The notes beneath the pieces were generated by a model. It was not told the DNA's origin. It saw nothing but the letters and a program-made list of their open reading frames with translations, and made no database searches. The position numbers and the translations under genes are program-made. A stretch of DNA of 64,000 bases, taken from Pseudomonas paraeruginosa PA7. Lineage in GTDB: Bacteria; Pseudomonadota; Gammaproteobacteria; Pseudomonadales; Pseudomonadaceae. The DNA lies in assembly GCF_000017205.1 (NCBI RefSeq), contig NC_009656.1, positions 741,001 through 805,000 on the forward strand. The letters are read 5' to 3'. Below are positions 20,408-28,111 of the stretch, piece by piece (position 1 is the first letter of the stretch; every line of letters starts with the position of its first letter).

Positions 20408-20664
20408 CTCTTCCGTCAGAAAGCGGAAGGGGTGAGTTTCACAACTTCCCACCCGCCTTTCAGAGATTTCACATGGGTGCAGGGACGCACCCGGTTGTCG
20501 GCGGCCGACGATGCTGGCGCCGACTGCTTGGGTGCCGGGGCCATGGGAAAGCGCTCCGGCACCTGGAGGGCCGGAGCGCCGTCCATGCAGACGCTCCGTC
20601 CCGCTCATTCATTCTGTCGCCGGCCTGCTTCAGGTACGGCGGCGTCGTACAGGGAGTCATTGCC
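20408..20664 (+). other. Long structured 5' leader before ptrB
   Basis: About 257 nt between the promoter and the first small reading frame, with no supportable gene. It contains a 9-bp inverted repeat (GCGCTCCGG at 20551-20559 with CCGGAGCGC at 20571-20579) and a GTCGG...CCGAC repeat at about 20496. A leader this long before a 66-residue regulator suggests post-transcriptional control; that is inference. Confidence 0.4.
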
Positions 20665-20796
20665 ATGTCGCGAGATACGCACGCGCCATTTCCAGGCGGG
20701 GGAGCGCAGTCCGCCGAAGCGGAGTCGTCCATCCGCCATGTTCTATCCGTCCAGCCGCCCGGCGTCGGGCCCGCCAGGGAGGCTTTCCATGGCTGA
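20665..20796 (+). CDS. Small upstream frame coupled to ptrB
   Basis: A 43-codon frame begins at ATG 20665, preceded at a good distance by CAGGGAG. It ends at a TGA (20794-20796) that lies inside the first codons of ptrB (overlap 8 nt). The product is Pro/Gly/Ser/Ala-rich with no recognisable domain. It could be a small protein or simply a translational coupling device for ptrB. I do not recognise it in any annotation I remember. Confidence 0.4.
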   Translation: MSRDTHAPFPGGGAQSAEAESSIRHVLSVQPPGVGPAREAFHG

Positions 20797-20989
20797 TCTC
20801 GCCGACCGCGCCAATGAACTGGTCCTGGCTCGCCTCGACGGCCTCCTGGCGGCGCGCCCTGCGCTGGTAATCCGTGAGTCCGCCGAGGAGTGCCAGGACT
20901 GTGGCGAGCCCATACCCCAGGCGCGCCGCCAGGCGGTGCCGGGCTGCAACCGTTGCATCGATTGCCAGGCACGCCACGAGCGCCGCTGA
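20789..20989 (+). CDS. ptrB: PtrB, DksA/TraR-type zinc-finger protein repressing type III secretion
   Basis: A 66-residue protein with a C4 zinc finger: CQDCGEPI and, 18 residues on, GCNRCIDCQ, the arrangement of the DksA/TraR family. It has a short helical N-terminus only. In P. aeruginosa PtrB is reported to shut down type III secretion genes when PrtR is inactivated by DNA damage, linking pyocin induction to virulence. It sits divergent from prtR, which represses it. The start at 20789 gives the family length; GGGAGG lies upstream. Confidence 0.88.
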   Translation: MADLADRANELVLARLDGLLAARPALVIRESAEECQDCGEPIPQARRQAVPGCNRCIDCQARHERR

Positions 20990-21034
20990 ACCACATCATG
21001 CCGGCCCCTGCGGGCAGTGAAAGGAGACACGACC

Positions 21035-21394
21035 GTGATCAAAGCCATCGATGAAATGCTCAAGCTCTGGGCCGAGGAAATGCACACGCCGGGCAGCAAC
21101 GGCGGCGGTTACGCCGGCGGCAACCTGATCGCCATGCTGATCGCCAGCAAGGGCGAGGTGGTCCGCGGCCACCGTGGCAGCCGGGTGATCCTCGACCGTG
21201 TGGCGGAGGTCGATCGCCTGGTCAATCGCCTACCCGAGGAACTGAAGAACGTGGTGGTGGAGCACTATCTCAATCGCGACAGCTTCCCTGAGCAGAAGTA
21301 CCGTCACTGCGGTTGCAGCCGCAACACCTTCTATTTGCGCCTGCACGTGGCGCACCAGGGTATCCAGGACGGCCTGCTGCGGCGGGCGGCCTGA
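21035..21394 (+). CDS. Phage late-gene regulator / antiterminator-like protein
   Basis: A 119-residue protein from GTG 21035, which follows AAAGGAGA at good spacing. The C-terminal half (about 70-110) reads as a sigma-region-4-like HTH (VVEHYLNRDSFPEQKYRHCGCSRNTFYLRL), as in phage Q-like and RinA/ArpU-like late regulators. It lies between ptrB and a run of terminators that precede the R-pyocin genes, the usual place for an antiterminator. A role in reading through the hairpins of this island is plausible but unproven. Confidence 0.6.
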   Translation: MIKAIDEMLKLWAEEMHTPGSNGGGYAGGNLIAMLIASKGEVVRGHRGSRVILDRVAEVDRLVNRLPEELKNVVVEHYLNRDSFPEQKYRHCGCSRNTFYLRLHVAHQGIQDGLLRRAA

Positions 21395-21430
21395 GCGCTT
21401 TCCTCCACACCTGTCCCCTGGTGTTTTCCA

Positions 21431-21454
21431 ACCGGCCTTCGGGCCGGTTTTTTT
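21431..21454 (+). terminator. Intrinsic terminator after the antiterminator-like gene
   Basis: ACCGGCC and GGCCGGT pair around a 3-4-nt loop and are followed by seven T residues. It closes the ptrB transcript unless transcription is antiterminated. Confidence 0.85.
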
Positions 21455-21524
21455 ATGCCTGTCGCCCGCGGAGGCGGCGAATCCAACGCACGGCAGCGGT
21501 CCTTGCACGACAGATGCGAAGTCT

Positions 21525-21545
21525 GGCCGGCGGAGCCGGCCTTTT
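21525..21545 (+). terminator. Second terminator-like hairpin
   Basis: GGCCGGC and GCCGGCC pair around GGA and are followed by TTTT. Placed 70 nt after the previous terminator and before the P-boxes. Confidence 0.65.
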
Positions 21546-21659
21546 CCTCAGTCGATGCCGGGCTTTTCCCTATCGGAAGTTGGTAGACGCTTACCCGGAT
21601 GCCTGGCGAATGCTCCCAGGATGGTATATCACCCTCATATCGTGGTGCGTCTCCCTCCT

Positions 21660-21708
21660 ATTGCAGTGGATTGTCGAGAAGGCATTGCCGGGCTGGGAAT
21701 CGGGCGGT
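21660..21708 (+). promoter_or_regulatory. P-box array for PrtN, R-pyocin promoter
   Basis: ATTG-type elements start at 21660, 21670, 21684 and 21699 (the last is ATCG), spaced 10, 14 and 15 nt. The same spacing occurs before the F module at 34848-34887. The flanking segment to about 21740 is also nearly identical in both places. PrtN is known to act on repeated ATTGnn(n)GT boxes. Confidence 0.75.
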
Positions 21709-21765
21709 AAAAAGTAGTCATTCTTGTAAAGGTGCGTCCCCAGGGAGGCACTCGTGAAGCACCGG

Positions 21766-21792
21766 AACCCGGCCCTGGCGCCGGGTTTTTTA
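21766..21792 (+). terminator. Terminator between the R promoter and the holin gene
   Basis: AACCCGGC and GCCGGGTT flank a 6-nt loop and lead into TTTTTTATT. It lies downstream of the P-box promoter and upstream of all R-pyocin genes, so read-through must occur for pyocin production. Confidence 0.8.
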
Positions 21793-21848
21793 TTGCCCGG
21801 GAAACGTTCGTGCGGAGGTTTCCGGCGCAGCCTGCCAAGGAGGGACCC

Positions 21849-22202
21849 ATGGGCAACGAACCGCAGACACTGACGGAGATGCCGCTCTGGGTGCTGATCC
21901 TGCTCGCCGCGCTAGGCGGCGTCAGCGGCGAGATGTGGCGTGCCGACAAGGCCGGCCTCGGCGGCTGGGCCTTGCTCCGGCGCCTGGCGCTACGCTCCGG
22001 CGCATCGATCGTCTGTGGCGTGGCGGTGATGCTGCTGGCGCTGGCCTGCGGCGCCGCGCTGCTGTTCGCCGCGGCGCTGGGCAGCCTGACTGCCGCGGCC
22101 GGCGCGGAGATCGCCGTCGGTCTCTACGAACGCTGGGCCGCGCGGCGCCTGGGCGTATGCGAACTGCCGGAAGACGAGCCGCGCGAACGCGGCCCGTATT
22201 GA
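21849..22202 (+). CDS. Putative pyocin holin
   Basis: A 117-residue protein beginning at ATG 21849 after AAGGAGG. Two hydrophobic segments (about 13-32 and 50-85) and a charged C-terminal tail fit a small phage holin that permeabilises the inner membrane to release the endolysin. It is the first gene of the R cluster, and the matching endolysin and spanins lie at 33.5-34.8 kb. No catalytic motif is present. Assignment is by size, topology and position. Confidence 0.75.
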   Translation: MGNEPQTLTEMPLWVLILLAALGGVSGEMWRADKAGLGGWALLRRLALRSGASIVCGVAVMLLALACGAALLFAAALGSLTAAAGAEIAVGLYERWAARRLGVCELPEDEPRERGPY

Positions 22203-22223
22203 ACCCGATCGAAGGAGTCAACC

Positions 22224-22739
22224 ATGCCTGAACAGGCTGTAACGCTCGAGGCACTGTACGTGGCCATCGAGCAGGTCCTGCGCGAGCGCCTGCCGGAAGT
22301 CACGCTGATCGGCTTCTGGCCGGGCGTGCCCGAGCGCACCCCAGCGGTGGCCCTGGAGGTGGCCGAACTGTTGCCCGAGCGTGACCCCGGCACCGGCGAG
22401 AGCGCGCTCTCGTGCCGCCTGCAGGCTCGGGTACTGGTGCCGCTGGACGCCGACCGGCAAGCCGTGGCGCTAGCCGGCGAGATCGTCCGGGCACTGCGGG
22501 GCCAGACCTGGGGACTGGCGCTGGAGCCGGCGCGCTTGGTGCGCGCTACCGTCGATAGCAGCCGCGAGGAACTAAAGGGCCTGCGCGCCTGGTTGGTGGA
22601 GTGGACCCAGGCGCTGCGTCTCGGCGAGCCGGAGTGGGCCTGGGAAGACCAGCCGCCTGGCAGCCTGCTGCTGGGCCTGGATCCGTGGACCGGTCCCGGC
22701 CACGAAGCGGATTACTTCGCGCCGGAGGACTTGCCATGA
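22224..22739 (+). CDS. R-pyocin tail terminator/collar protein
   Basis: A 171-residue soluble protein without membrane segments. Its place directly before the gpV-like spike gene and its length fit the P2 gpR-type tail completion protein. In the R2 pyocin the product at this locus forms the collar that caps the distal tube and sheath. It overlaps the next gene by 4 nt (ATGA). I recognise it from context and similarity to the known locus rather than from a motif. Confidence 0.72.
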   Translation: MPEQAVTLEALYVAIEQVLRERLPEVTLIGFWPGVPERTPAVALEVAELLPERDPGTGESALSCRLQARVLVPLDADRQAVALAGEIVRALRGQTWGLALEPARLVRATVDSSREELKGLRAWLVEWTQALRLGEPEWAWEDQPPGSLLLGLDPWTGPGHEADYFAPEDLP

Positions 22740-23293
22740 GCTATGTCAGCGCGGAACACGATCGCATGCTCGCGGCGATGATACTGCCCTGCGTGGTGGT
22801 CGCCGTGGACCTGGCGGCGGCCCGCGTGCGGGTGCGTTGCGGCGACTGGACCAGTGGCTGGCTGCGCTGGCACGCCCAGGCCGCCGGCCAGGCGCGCCAC
22901 TGGCGAGCGCCGAGCCTCGGCGAGCAGGGCGTGCTGCTCAGCCCGTCGGGGGCAGTGGCGATGGGGACCTTCATTCCCGGCCTGTACGGCGATGCCGGCG
23001 CGGCGCCGGACAGCAGCGCCAGTCGCGAGACCTGGCGGTTCGACGATGGCGCCTCGCTGAGCTACGACTGGTCCGCACACCGCTACCGCATCGAGGTGCC
23101 CAGCGGCACGGTCGAGGTGAAGGCCGGTGCCAGCCGGGTGCTGGTCAGCGATGCCGAGGTTCGCGCCGAGGCGGCGAAGATCAGCCTCCAGGGTGCGGTG
23201 GAGATCGCCGGGCCGCTGAAGGTCAGCGGCGACATCCTCGGTGGCGGCTCGATCATCGACACCTCCGGCAACAGTAACCACCACACCCACTGA
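22736..23293 (+). CDS. R-pyocin baseplate spike (gpV-like)
   Basis: A 185-residue phage P2 gpV homologue. The N-terminal OB-fold-like domain (about 1-95) is followed by a repetitive beta region ([11 protein letters not shown]..., [17 protein letters not shown], about 120-180) that trimerises as a beta-helix needle. The C-terminus NSNHHTH is the His-rich iron-binding apex typical of these spikes. It punctures the target outer membrane when the sheath contracts. Start overlaps the collar gene stop. Confidence 0.93.
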   Translation: MSYVSAEHDRMLAAMILPCVVVAVDLAAARVRVRCGDWTSGWLRWHAQAAGQARHWRAPSLGEQGVLLSPSGAVAMGTFIPGLYGDAGAAPDSSASRETWRFDDGASLSYDWSAHRYRIEVPSGTVEVKAGASRVLVSDAEVRAEAAKISLQGAVEIAGPLKVSGDILGGGSIIDTSGNSNHHTH

Positions 23294-23337
23294 GCACGGG
23301 GCGGGCGCTTCCGGGCGCACCGCCGTCCTTTCAATCC

Positions 23338-23359
23338 GGCCCGCGCGAGCGGGCCTTTT
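23338..23359 (+). terminator. Terminator-like hairpin after the spike gene
   Basis: GGCCCGC-GCGA-GCGGGCC followed by TTTTC. It lies 8 nt before the GGAG of the next small frame. Confidence 0.75.
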
Positions 23360-23376
23360 CATTTGCGGAGTTCGCC

Positions 23377-23448
23377 ATGGGCAACATCCACCGCCGCGCC
23401 GGGCAAGGCACGGCGCGGCACGGCCGGAGCGGGAGGGCGGGGCGATGA
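23377..23448 (+). CDS. 23-codon frame coupled to the sheath initiator gene
   Basis: ATG 23377 is preceded by GCGGAG at 7-nt spacing. The frame (very basic, Arg/Gly-rich) ends at a TGA that overlaps the ATG of the gpW-like gene (ATGA at 23445). This is the geometry of a leader frame that couples translation to the next gene. No protein function is visible. Confidence 0.35.
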   Translation: MGNIHRRAGQGTARHGRSGRAGR

Positions 23449-23771
23449 TCGGGATGGATCGCCGCAGCGGCCAGCCTTTGTCCGGCCTGGCCCATCTGAA
23501 ACAGTCCATCGAGGACATCCTGACCACGCCCCTGGGCAGCCGGCGCATGCGCCCCGAGTACGGCAGCAAGCTGCGGCGGATGGTCGACCTGCCGCTGAGC
23601 GAGGGCTGGAAAAGCGCGGTGCAGGCCGAGGTGGCCCGCGCACTGGGGCGCTGGGAGCCGCGCATCGCCCTGTCCTCCGTGCGCGTCGTGGCGGTCGTCG
23701 AGGGGCGCGTGGGGCTGCTCCTGAGCGGCGTCTTCGAAGGAGAAGACATCAACATGGAGATATCGGCGTGA
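23445..23771 (+). CDS. R-pyocin sheath initiator / baseplate protein (gpW-like)
   Basis: A 108-residue member of the gpW/gp25 family, which nucleates the contractile sheath on the baseplate. The core motif GSRRMRPEYGSKL, with the conserved Arg and Pro-Glu-Tyr-Gly, lies at about 29-41. It ends overlapping the next gene's GTG by 4 nt. Position between gpV-like and gpJ-like genes matches phage P2. Confidence 0.93.
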   Translation: MIGMDRRSGQPLSGLAHLKQSIEDILTTPLGSRRMRPEYGSKLRRMVDLPLSEGWKSAVQAEVARALGRWEPRIALSSVRVVAVVEGRVGLLLSGVFEGEDINMEISA

Positions 23772-24655
23772 TCATCGATCTTTCCCAACTGCCGGAACCC
23801 GAGGTCATCGAGAGCCTCGATTTCGAGGCGATCTACCAGGAGTTGCTCGGCGACTTCCGCGCAGCCATGGCCGGCGAGTGGACGGCGGAGCTGGAGTCCG
23901 ATCCGGTACTGAAGCTCCTGCAACTGGCGGCCTATCGCGAACTGTTGCTGCGAGCGCGGATCAACGACGCGGCGCGGGCGGTGATGCTGGCCTATGCCAG
24001 CGGAGCGGATCTTGATCAACTGGCGGCCGGCTACAACGTTCATCGTCTGGTCGTGCAGAAGGCCGACCCGGACGCCGTTCCACCGAAGGAAAGCATGCTG
24101 GAGAGCGACGACTCGTTGCGTAATCGCACCCAGTTGGCTTTCGACCAACTCTCCGTAGCGGGTCCAAGAAACGCATACATCGCCTATGCGTTGGGCGCCG
24201 ACGGAAACATCGCGGATGTCTCGGCGATCAGTCCGGCTCCTTGCGAGGCTTTGGTGTCAGTACTGTCCACGGAGGGCAACGGAGTGGCTGGCGAACCGCT
24301 GTTGGAAGCGGTGCGGCGGGCTCTGAACGACGAGGACGTACGCCCGGTGGGTGACCGCGTCACCGTTCAGTCAGCGCGAATCGTGGACTATCGGGTCGAT
24401 GCAGTGCTCTATCTTTATCCTGGGCCGGAGGCAGAACTGATCCGCAAGGCAGCCGAGGCCTCGTTGCAGGGCTATATCGCCACCCAGCGGCGCCTGGGTC
24501 GTGATATCCGGCGTTCCGCACTGTTCGCAGCATTGCATGTGGAAGGCGTACAGCGTGTCGAATTGTCCGCACCTGGCCAGGACATGGTGCTGGACGAAAC
24601 CCAGGCAGCCTATTGTACGGGCTACTCGATCCGCGTGGGGGGCTCCGATGAGTAG
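23768..24655 (+). CDS. R-pyocin baseplate wedge protein (gpJ-like)
   Basis: A 295-residue baseplate_J family protein starting at GTG 23768, overlapping gpW. Conserved blocks include YREL-LRARINDAARAVMLAYASGADLDQLA (about 57-86) and the RNRTQLAFDQLS-AGPRNAY segment (about 119-138). It forms the triplex wedge that triggers contraction when the fibres bind their receptor. It overlaps the next gene by 8 nt. Confidence 0.93.
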   Translation: MIIDLSQLPEPEVIESLDFEAIYQELLGDFRAAMAGEWTAELESDPVLKLLQLAAYRELLLRARINDAARAVMLAYASGADLDQLAAGYNVHRLVVQKADPDAVPPKESMLESDDSLRNRTQLAFDQLSVAGPRNAYIAYALGADGNIADVSAISPAPCEALVSVLSTEGNGVAGEPLLEAVRRALNDEDVRPVGDRVTVQSARIVDYRVDAVLYLYPGPEAELIRKAAEASLQGYIATQRRLGRDIRRSALFAALHVEGVQRVELSAPGQDMVLDETQAAYCTGYSIRVGGSDE

Positions 24656-25262
24656 CCGCCTGTTGCCGAACAATTCCACCGTGCTGGAGCGTGCGCTGGC
24701 CAGCGTATTGCCGAGCGATCTGCCGGTGCCGTTACGCGAACTGATGAATCCGCAGCGCTGCCCGGTCGAATTGCTGCCTTACCTGGCCTGGGCATGGTCG
24801 GTGGATCGCTGGGATGAACGATGGAGCGAGGGAGTCAAGCGCAAGGCGATCGCCGCTGCATTCCACATCCACCAGCACAAGGGCACGATCGCGGCGTTGC
24901 GGCGAGTGATCGAGCCGCTGGGTTACCTGATCGAGGTACTCGAATGGTGGCAGAGCGACCCGCCGGGGCCGCCAGGAACCTTCCGCTTGCGCATCGGAGT
25001 GCTAGAGAGCGGTATCACCGATGTCATGTTCGAAGAGGTGGAGCGGTTGATCGACGATGCCAAGCCGCTTACCCGCCATCTGGTCGGCATGGATATCAGC
25101 CTTGAAACCCAGGGATGGATGCATATCGGCTCCGGCCACTATGACGGCGACATCCTCACCGTTTACTCCTATCTACCCGAGGTGATCGAGGTGGCGGGCC
25201 TCTATGGCTCGCCCGGGCACGATCACATCATCGACAGCATGAGCGTCTATCCATGGCCGTGA
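24648..25262 (+). CDS. R-pyocin baseplate protein (gpI-like)
   Basis: A 204-residue P2 gpI-family protein. The signature PYLAWAWSVDRWDE lies at about 44-57, then KRKAIAAAFHIHQHKGT. It forms the second wedge component and attaches the tail fibre to the baseplate. Its 3' end overlaps the fibre gene by 10 nt. Its last third should co-vary with the fibre N-terminus that it holds. Confidence 0.92.
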   Translation: MSSRLLPNNSTVLERALASVLPSDLPVPLRELMNPQRCPVELLPYLAWAWSVDRWDERWSEGVKRKAIAAAFHIHQHKGTIAALRRVIEPLGYLIEVLEWWQSDPPGPPGTFRLRIGVLESGITDVMFEEVERLIDDAKPLTRHLVGMDISLETQGWMHIGSGHYDGDILTVYSYLPEVIEVAGLYGSPGHDHIIDSMSVYPWP

Positions 25263-26452
25263 CTTATTACGCAATCCTAACCAATATCGGTGCCGGGAAG
25301 TTGGCCAATGCCACTGCCCTGGGCACTACCCTGAAAATCTCCCACCTGGCGGTAGGCGACGGTGGCGGTAGCCTACCGACTCCGGACGCCTCGCGCACCG
25401 GGTTGGTCAATGAAGTTCGCCGAGCTCCGTTGAACAGTCTCAGCGTCGATCCAAAGAACGGCTCACAGATCATCGCTGAGCAGGTCATTCCGGAAGACGT
25501 CGGAGGCTGGTGGATCCGTGAAATGGGCTTGTACGACGACAGCGGCGCCCTGATCGCCTATGCCAACTGCGCGCCTTCGTACAAGCCGCAATTGTCCGAG
25601 GGTAGCGGTCGTACCCAGACGGTGCGAATGGTGCTGGTGGTCAGCAGCACTGGAGCGGTGGAGCTGAAGATCGATCCGAGCGTGGTGCTGGCGACGCGAG
25701 AGTATGTCGACTTGCGCATGAAATCCTATGCACCGCTGGACTCTCCGTTTTTTGTGGGTAACCCAAAGGCGCCAACTTTATCAGTGTCCGATAGGTCTTC
25801 CTCAATCGCAACCACCGAGTTTGTGAGAAGGGCGCAGGGAAGTTGCTCGGGAACTGCCTACTTTCTTGGTGATGCGATACTCGAGGCCGCTGATATCGGT
25901 AAAGTTATTGTCGCGGGTGCCAGCCCTGCTGCTTCGACCTGGACACCTCCCGATATGGATTCGTTGCCTGTCGGAAGTTCTTTCGAAGTCGTTAACTTCA
26001 GTGGCTTCCCAGTGAATCTGGTGCAGCGTCGTGATGGCGATGTCTATTTGAGTCCCGAGAATACGCAAGGGTCTGCGAAGAACTATCTGGTGGCGAATGG
26101 AACCTCGGTTAAAGTTACTAAATATCAAGAAAAAATGTGGGTGGTGAGCAGCGTCTCGCCGGCCTACCCGAAATCATTTTCTCCAGCCGGATATGTCAAG
26201 CAGCCGAGTGGTTTGATTATTCAGTGGATGGCGGTTGGTTTGGAGTCTCCGTACTCCGATTCAGAGGTATTGCTACCCATTGCCTTTCCGAATGCAGGTC
26301 TTTCTGTCGTGGCTAGCTATGTCTCCTCGCTGGGACGGTACGCTGGACGTTGTGGGGCCTCGTTTGTCGGCCTATCGAGACTGAAAGTGTCCAATGCAGT
26401 CCCGGAACTTACCGGAATACAGACTTTGAATATAATTGCTATAGGATATTGA
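25253..26452 (+). CDS. R-pyocin tail fibre, unusually short
   Basis: A 399-residue receptor-binding fibre. The N-terminal tail-collar domain (about 1-150) that docks on the baseplate is clear (NIGAGKLANA, DVGGWWIREMGLYDDSG, GRTQTVRM). A linker of the NPKAPTLSVSDRSSSIATTEFV type follows. The C-terminus keeps the gp53-like foot seen in other R fibres (LIIQWMAV, LPIAFPNAGLSVV, final IAIGY). The R-pyocin fibres I know are about 690 residues, so most of the repetitive shaft is absent. From about 25740 the DNA becomes visibly AT-rich. Fibre sequence decides which LPS types are killed. Confidence 0.9.
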   Translation: MAVTYYAILTNIGAGKLANATALGTTLKISHLAVGDGGGSLPTPDASRTGLVNEVRRAPLNSLSVDPKNGSQIIAEQVIPEDVGGWWIREMGLYDDSGALIAYANCAPSYKPQLSEGSGRTQTVRMVLVVSSTGAVELKIDPSVVLATREYVDLRMKSYAPLDSPFFVGNPKAPTLSVSDRSSSIATTEFVRRAQGSCSGTAYFLGDAILEAADIGKVIVAGASPAASTWTPPDMDSLPVGSSFEVVNFSGFPVNLVQRRDGDVYLSPENTQGSAKNYLVANGTSVKVTKYQEKMWVVSSVSPAYPKSFSPAGYVKQPSGLIIQWMAVGLESPYSDSEVLLPIAFPNAGLSVVASYVSSLGRYAGRCGASFVGLSRLKVSNAVPELTGIQTLNIIAIGY

Positions 26453-26455
26453 TAA

Positions 26456-26890
26456 ATGCCTATATATTATAGTGACTCCTTGTCGGGATTTATTGACTCT
26501 GATTTGCAAAGCGTTCCTGTAGATGCTGTTCCTGTTGATCAAGAGACCCATAAAGCCCTTCTGTGTGGACAGTCTGGTGCTAATGAGATATCGATGTCTG
26601 CAGGTGGAGTCCTTTCTCTAAAGGAAAGGAGTCGAAGTCCTCTCGATCTTGCTGCTGGCGAAAGGGCATGGAGGGATGGAGAACTTTTGAAAACAGACTG
26701 CTTTACTATTCGGCATCGTGAAGAACTGGAGCTTGGGGTAAAAACCACCTTAACGAGTGTGGAGTTTCATGAGCTGCTTTCCTATCGCCAAAGGCTCCGT
26801 GAGTGGCCGGAGACTGAAGACTTTCCGATGGGCAGCGAGCGACCGCAAACACCATCATGCATTTCATCAGCCTTTGAAGAAACAGTCTGA
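26456..26890 (+). CDS. R-pyocin tail fibre assembly chaperone
   Basis: A 144-residue Tfa-like chaperone needed to fold the fibre encoded just upstream. The conserved C-terminal part (RHREELELGVKTTLTSVEFHELL-YRQRLREWPETEDFP, about 82-122) is typical of fibre chaperones. The N-terminal half is cassette-specific and AT-rich like the distal fibre. It starts 4 nt after the fibre stop with no strong ribosome site, so it is probably translationally coupled. Fibre and chaperone should have moved as one unit. Confidence 0.88.
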   Translation: MPIYYSDSLSGFIDSDLQSVPVDAVPVDQETHKALLCGQSGANEISMSAGGVLSLKERSRSPLDLAAGERAWRDGELLKTDCFTIRHREELELGVKTTLTSVEFHELLSYRQRLREWPETEDFPMGSERPQTPSCISSAFEETV

Positions 26891-26900
26891 ATACCACATC

Positions 26901-26921
26901 AACCGCTGCGGCGGTTTTTTT
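26901..26921 (+). terminator. Terminator-like hairpin before the sheath gene
   Basis: AACCGC-TGCG-GCGGTT followed by TTTTTAT, 10 nt before the GGAGA of the sheath gene. Confidence 0.75.
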
Positions 26922-26938
26922 ATGTCTGGAGAAAATCA

Positions 26939-28099
26939 ATGAGCTTCTTTCACGGCGTTACCGTGACCAACGTCGATATCGGTGCCCGCACCATTTCGCT
27001 GCCTTCTTCGTCAATCATCGGCCTGGTTGATACCTTCATTCCCTCCGCCGACCTAACTGCCATCCCCGATGTGCCAGCACTTATCACCAGCGAGCGCGAG
27101 GCGGCTGCGGCGTTCGGTGTCGGCTCGTCGATCTACAAGGCCTGCAAGGCCATCTATAGCCAAGCCTCGGCGGTGATCGTCGCGGTCGGAGTGCTCAAGG
27201 TCGAAGAGGCTAACGAGCAGGCGTCCGCTATCATTGGCAGTGTCACCGCCGCTGGCCAGCGCACCGGTCTTCAGGCCTTGCTGGATGGCAAGAGCCGTTT
27301 CAACGCTCAGCCCCGCCTGCTGGTCGCACCGAAGCATTCGGCGAGCCAGGCGGTGGCCAGCGCCATGGTCAGCCTGGCCGAGAAACTGCGTGCCGTGGCG
27401 ATCGTAGATGGCCCGAACAGTACCGACGAAGCAGCAATCGCCTACGCCAAGAACTTCGGCAGCAAACGCCTCTACCTGGTCGACCCGGGCGTCCAGAGCT
27501 GGGATGTCCAAGCCAATGGCAGCGTCGATGCCCCCGCCTCGGCCTATGCCGCCGGCCTGTTCGCCTGGACCGACGCCGAGTACGGCTTCTGGTCCTCGCC
27601 GTCGAACAAGGAAATCAAGGGCATCACCGGCACCGCCCGCCCGGTGGAATTCCTCGACGGCGACGAGAGCTGCCGCGCCAACCTGCTGAACAACGCCAAC
27701 ATCGCCACCATCATCCGCGATGACGGCTACCGTCTGTGGGGCAACCGCACGTTGTCCAGCGACAGCAAGTGGGCCTTCGTCACCCGCGTGCGGACCATGG
27801 ACCTGGTGATGGACGCGATCCTCGCCGGGCACAAGTGGGCGGTCGACCGCGGCATCACCAGGACCTACGTGAAGGACGTCACCGAAGGCCTGCGCGCTTT
27901 CATGCGCGACCTGAAGAACCAGGGGGCGCTGATCAACTTCGAGGTCTACGCCGACCCGGACCTGAACACTGCCAGCCAGCTGGCCCAGGGCAAGGTGTAC
28001 TGGAACATCCGCTTCACCGATGTGCCGCCTGCCGAGAACCCCAATTTCCGTGTCGAGGTGACCGATCAGTGGCTCACCGAAGTTCTGGACGTCGCCTAA
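26939..28099 (+). CDS. R-pyocin tail sheath protein (gpFI-like)
   Basis: A 386-residue contractile sheath subunit of the P2 FI family. The N-terminal arm (SFFHGVTVTNV) makes the inter-subunit mesh. The middle holds the ARLLVAP-type Rossmann-like domain, here QPRLLVAPKHSAS at about 120. The C-terminal WNIRFTDVPPAENPNFRVEVTDQWL block is highly conserved. It follows a terminator-like hairpin and a strong TCTGGAG ribosome site, as expected for a major structural protein. Confidence 0.95.
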   Translation: MSFFHGVTVTNVDIGARTISLPSSSIIGLVDTFIPSADLTAIPDVPALITSEREAAAAFGVGSSIYKACKAIYSQASAVIVAVGVLKVEEANEQASAIIGSVTAAGQRTGLQALLDGKSRFNAQPRLLVAPKHSASQAVASAMVSLAEKLRAVAIVDGPNSTDEAAIAYAKNFGSKRLYLVDPGVQSWDVQANGSVDAPASAYAAGLFAWTDAEYGFWSSPSNKEIKGITGTARPVEFLDGDESCRANLLNNANIATIIRDDGYRLWGNRTLSSDSKWAFVTRVRTMDLVMDAILAGHKWAVDRGITRTYVKDVTEGLRAFMRDLKNQGALINFEVYADPDLNTASQLAQGKVYWNIRFTDVPPAENPNFRVEVTDQWLTEVLDVA

Positions 28100-28111
28100 G
28101 GAGCGCCCGTG

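Larger units (their letters stand above)
21455..21848 (+). other. R-module control region
   Basis: This 394-nt gap before the holin gene contains no supportable gene. It holds a second hairpin (21525-21545), a four-element P-box array (21660-21708), a promoter-like TAGTCAT...TTGTAAAG segment (about 21714-21731) shared with the F module, and a terminator (21766-21792). Confidence 0.7.

Noticed and set aside
21313..21717. 134-codon frame across the R control region
   Set aside because: Starts inside the antiterminator-like gene and runs through terminators and P-boxes; no ribosome site or similarity.
22712..24148. 478-codon antisense frame over R baseplate genes
   Set aside because: Covers three well-recognised overlapping genes on the plus strand and shows no domain.
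26456..26890. Possible truncation of the fibre chaperone
   Set aside because: The conserved C-terminal Tfa-like block is present and the length (144) is in the usual range, so the gene looks intact.
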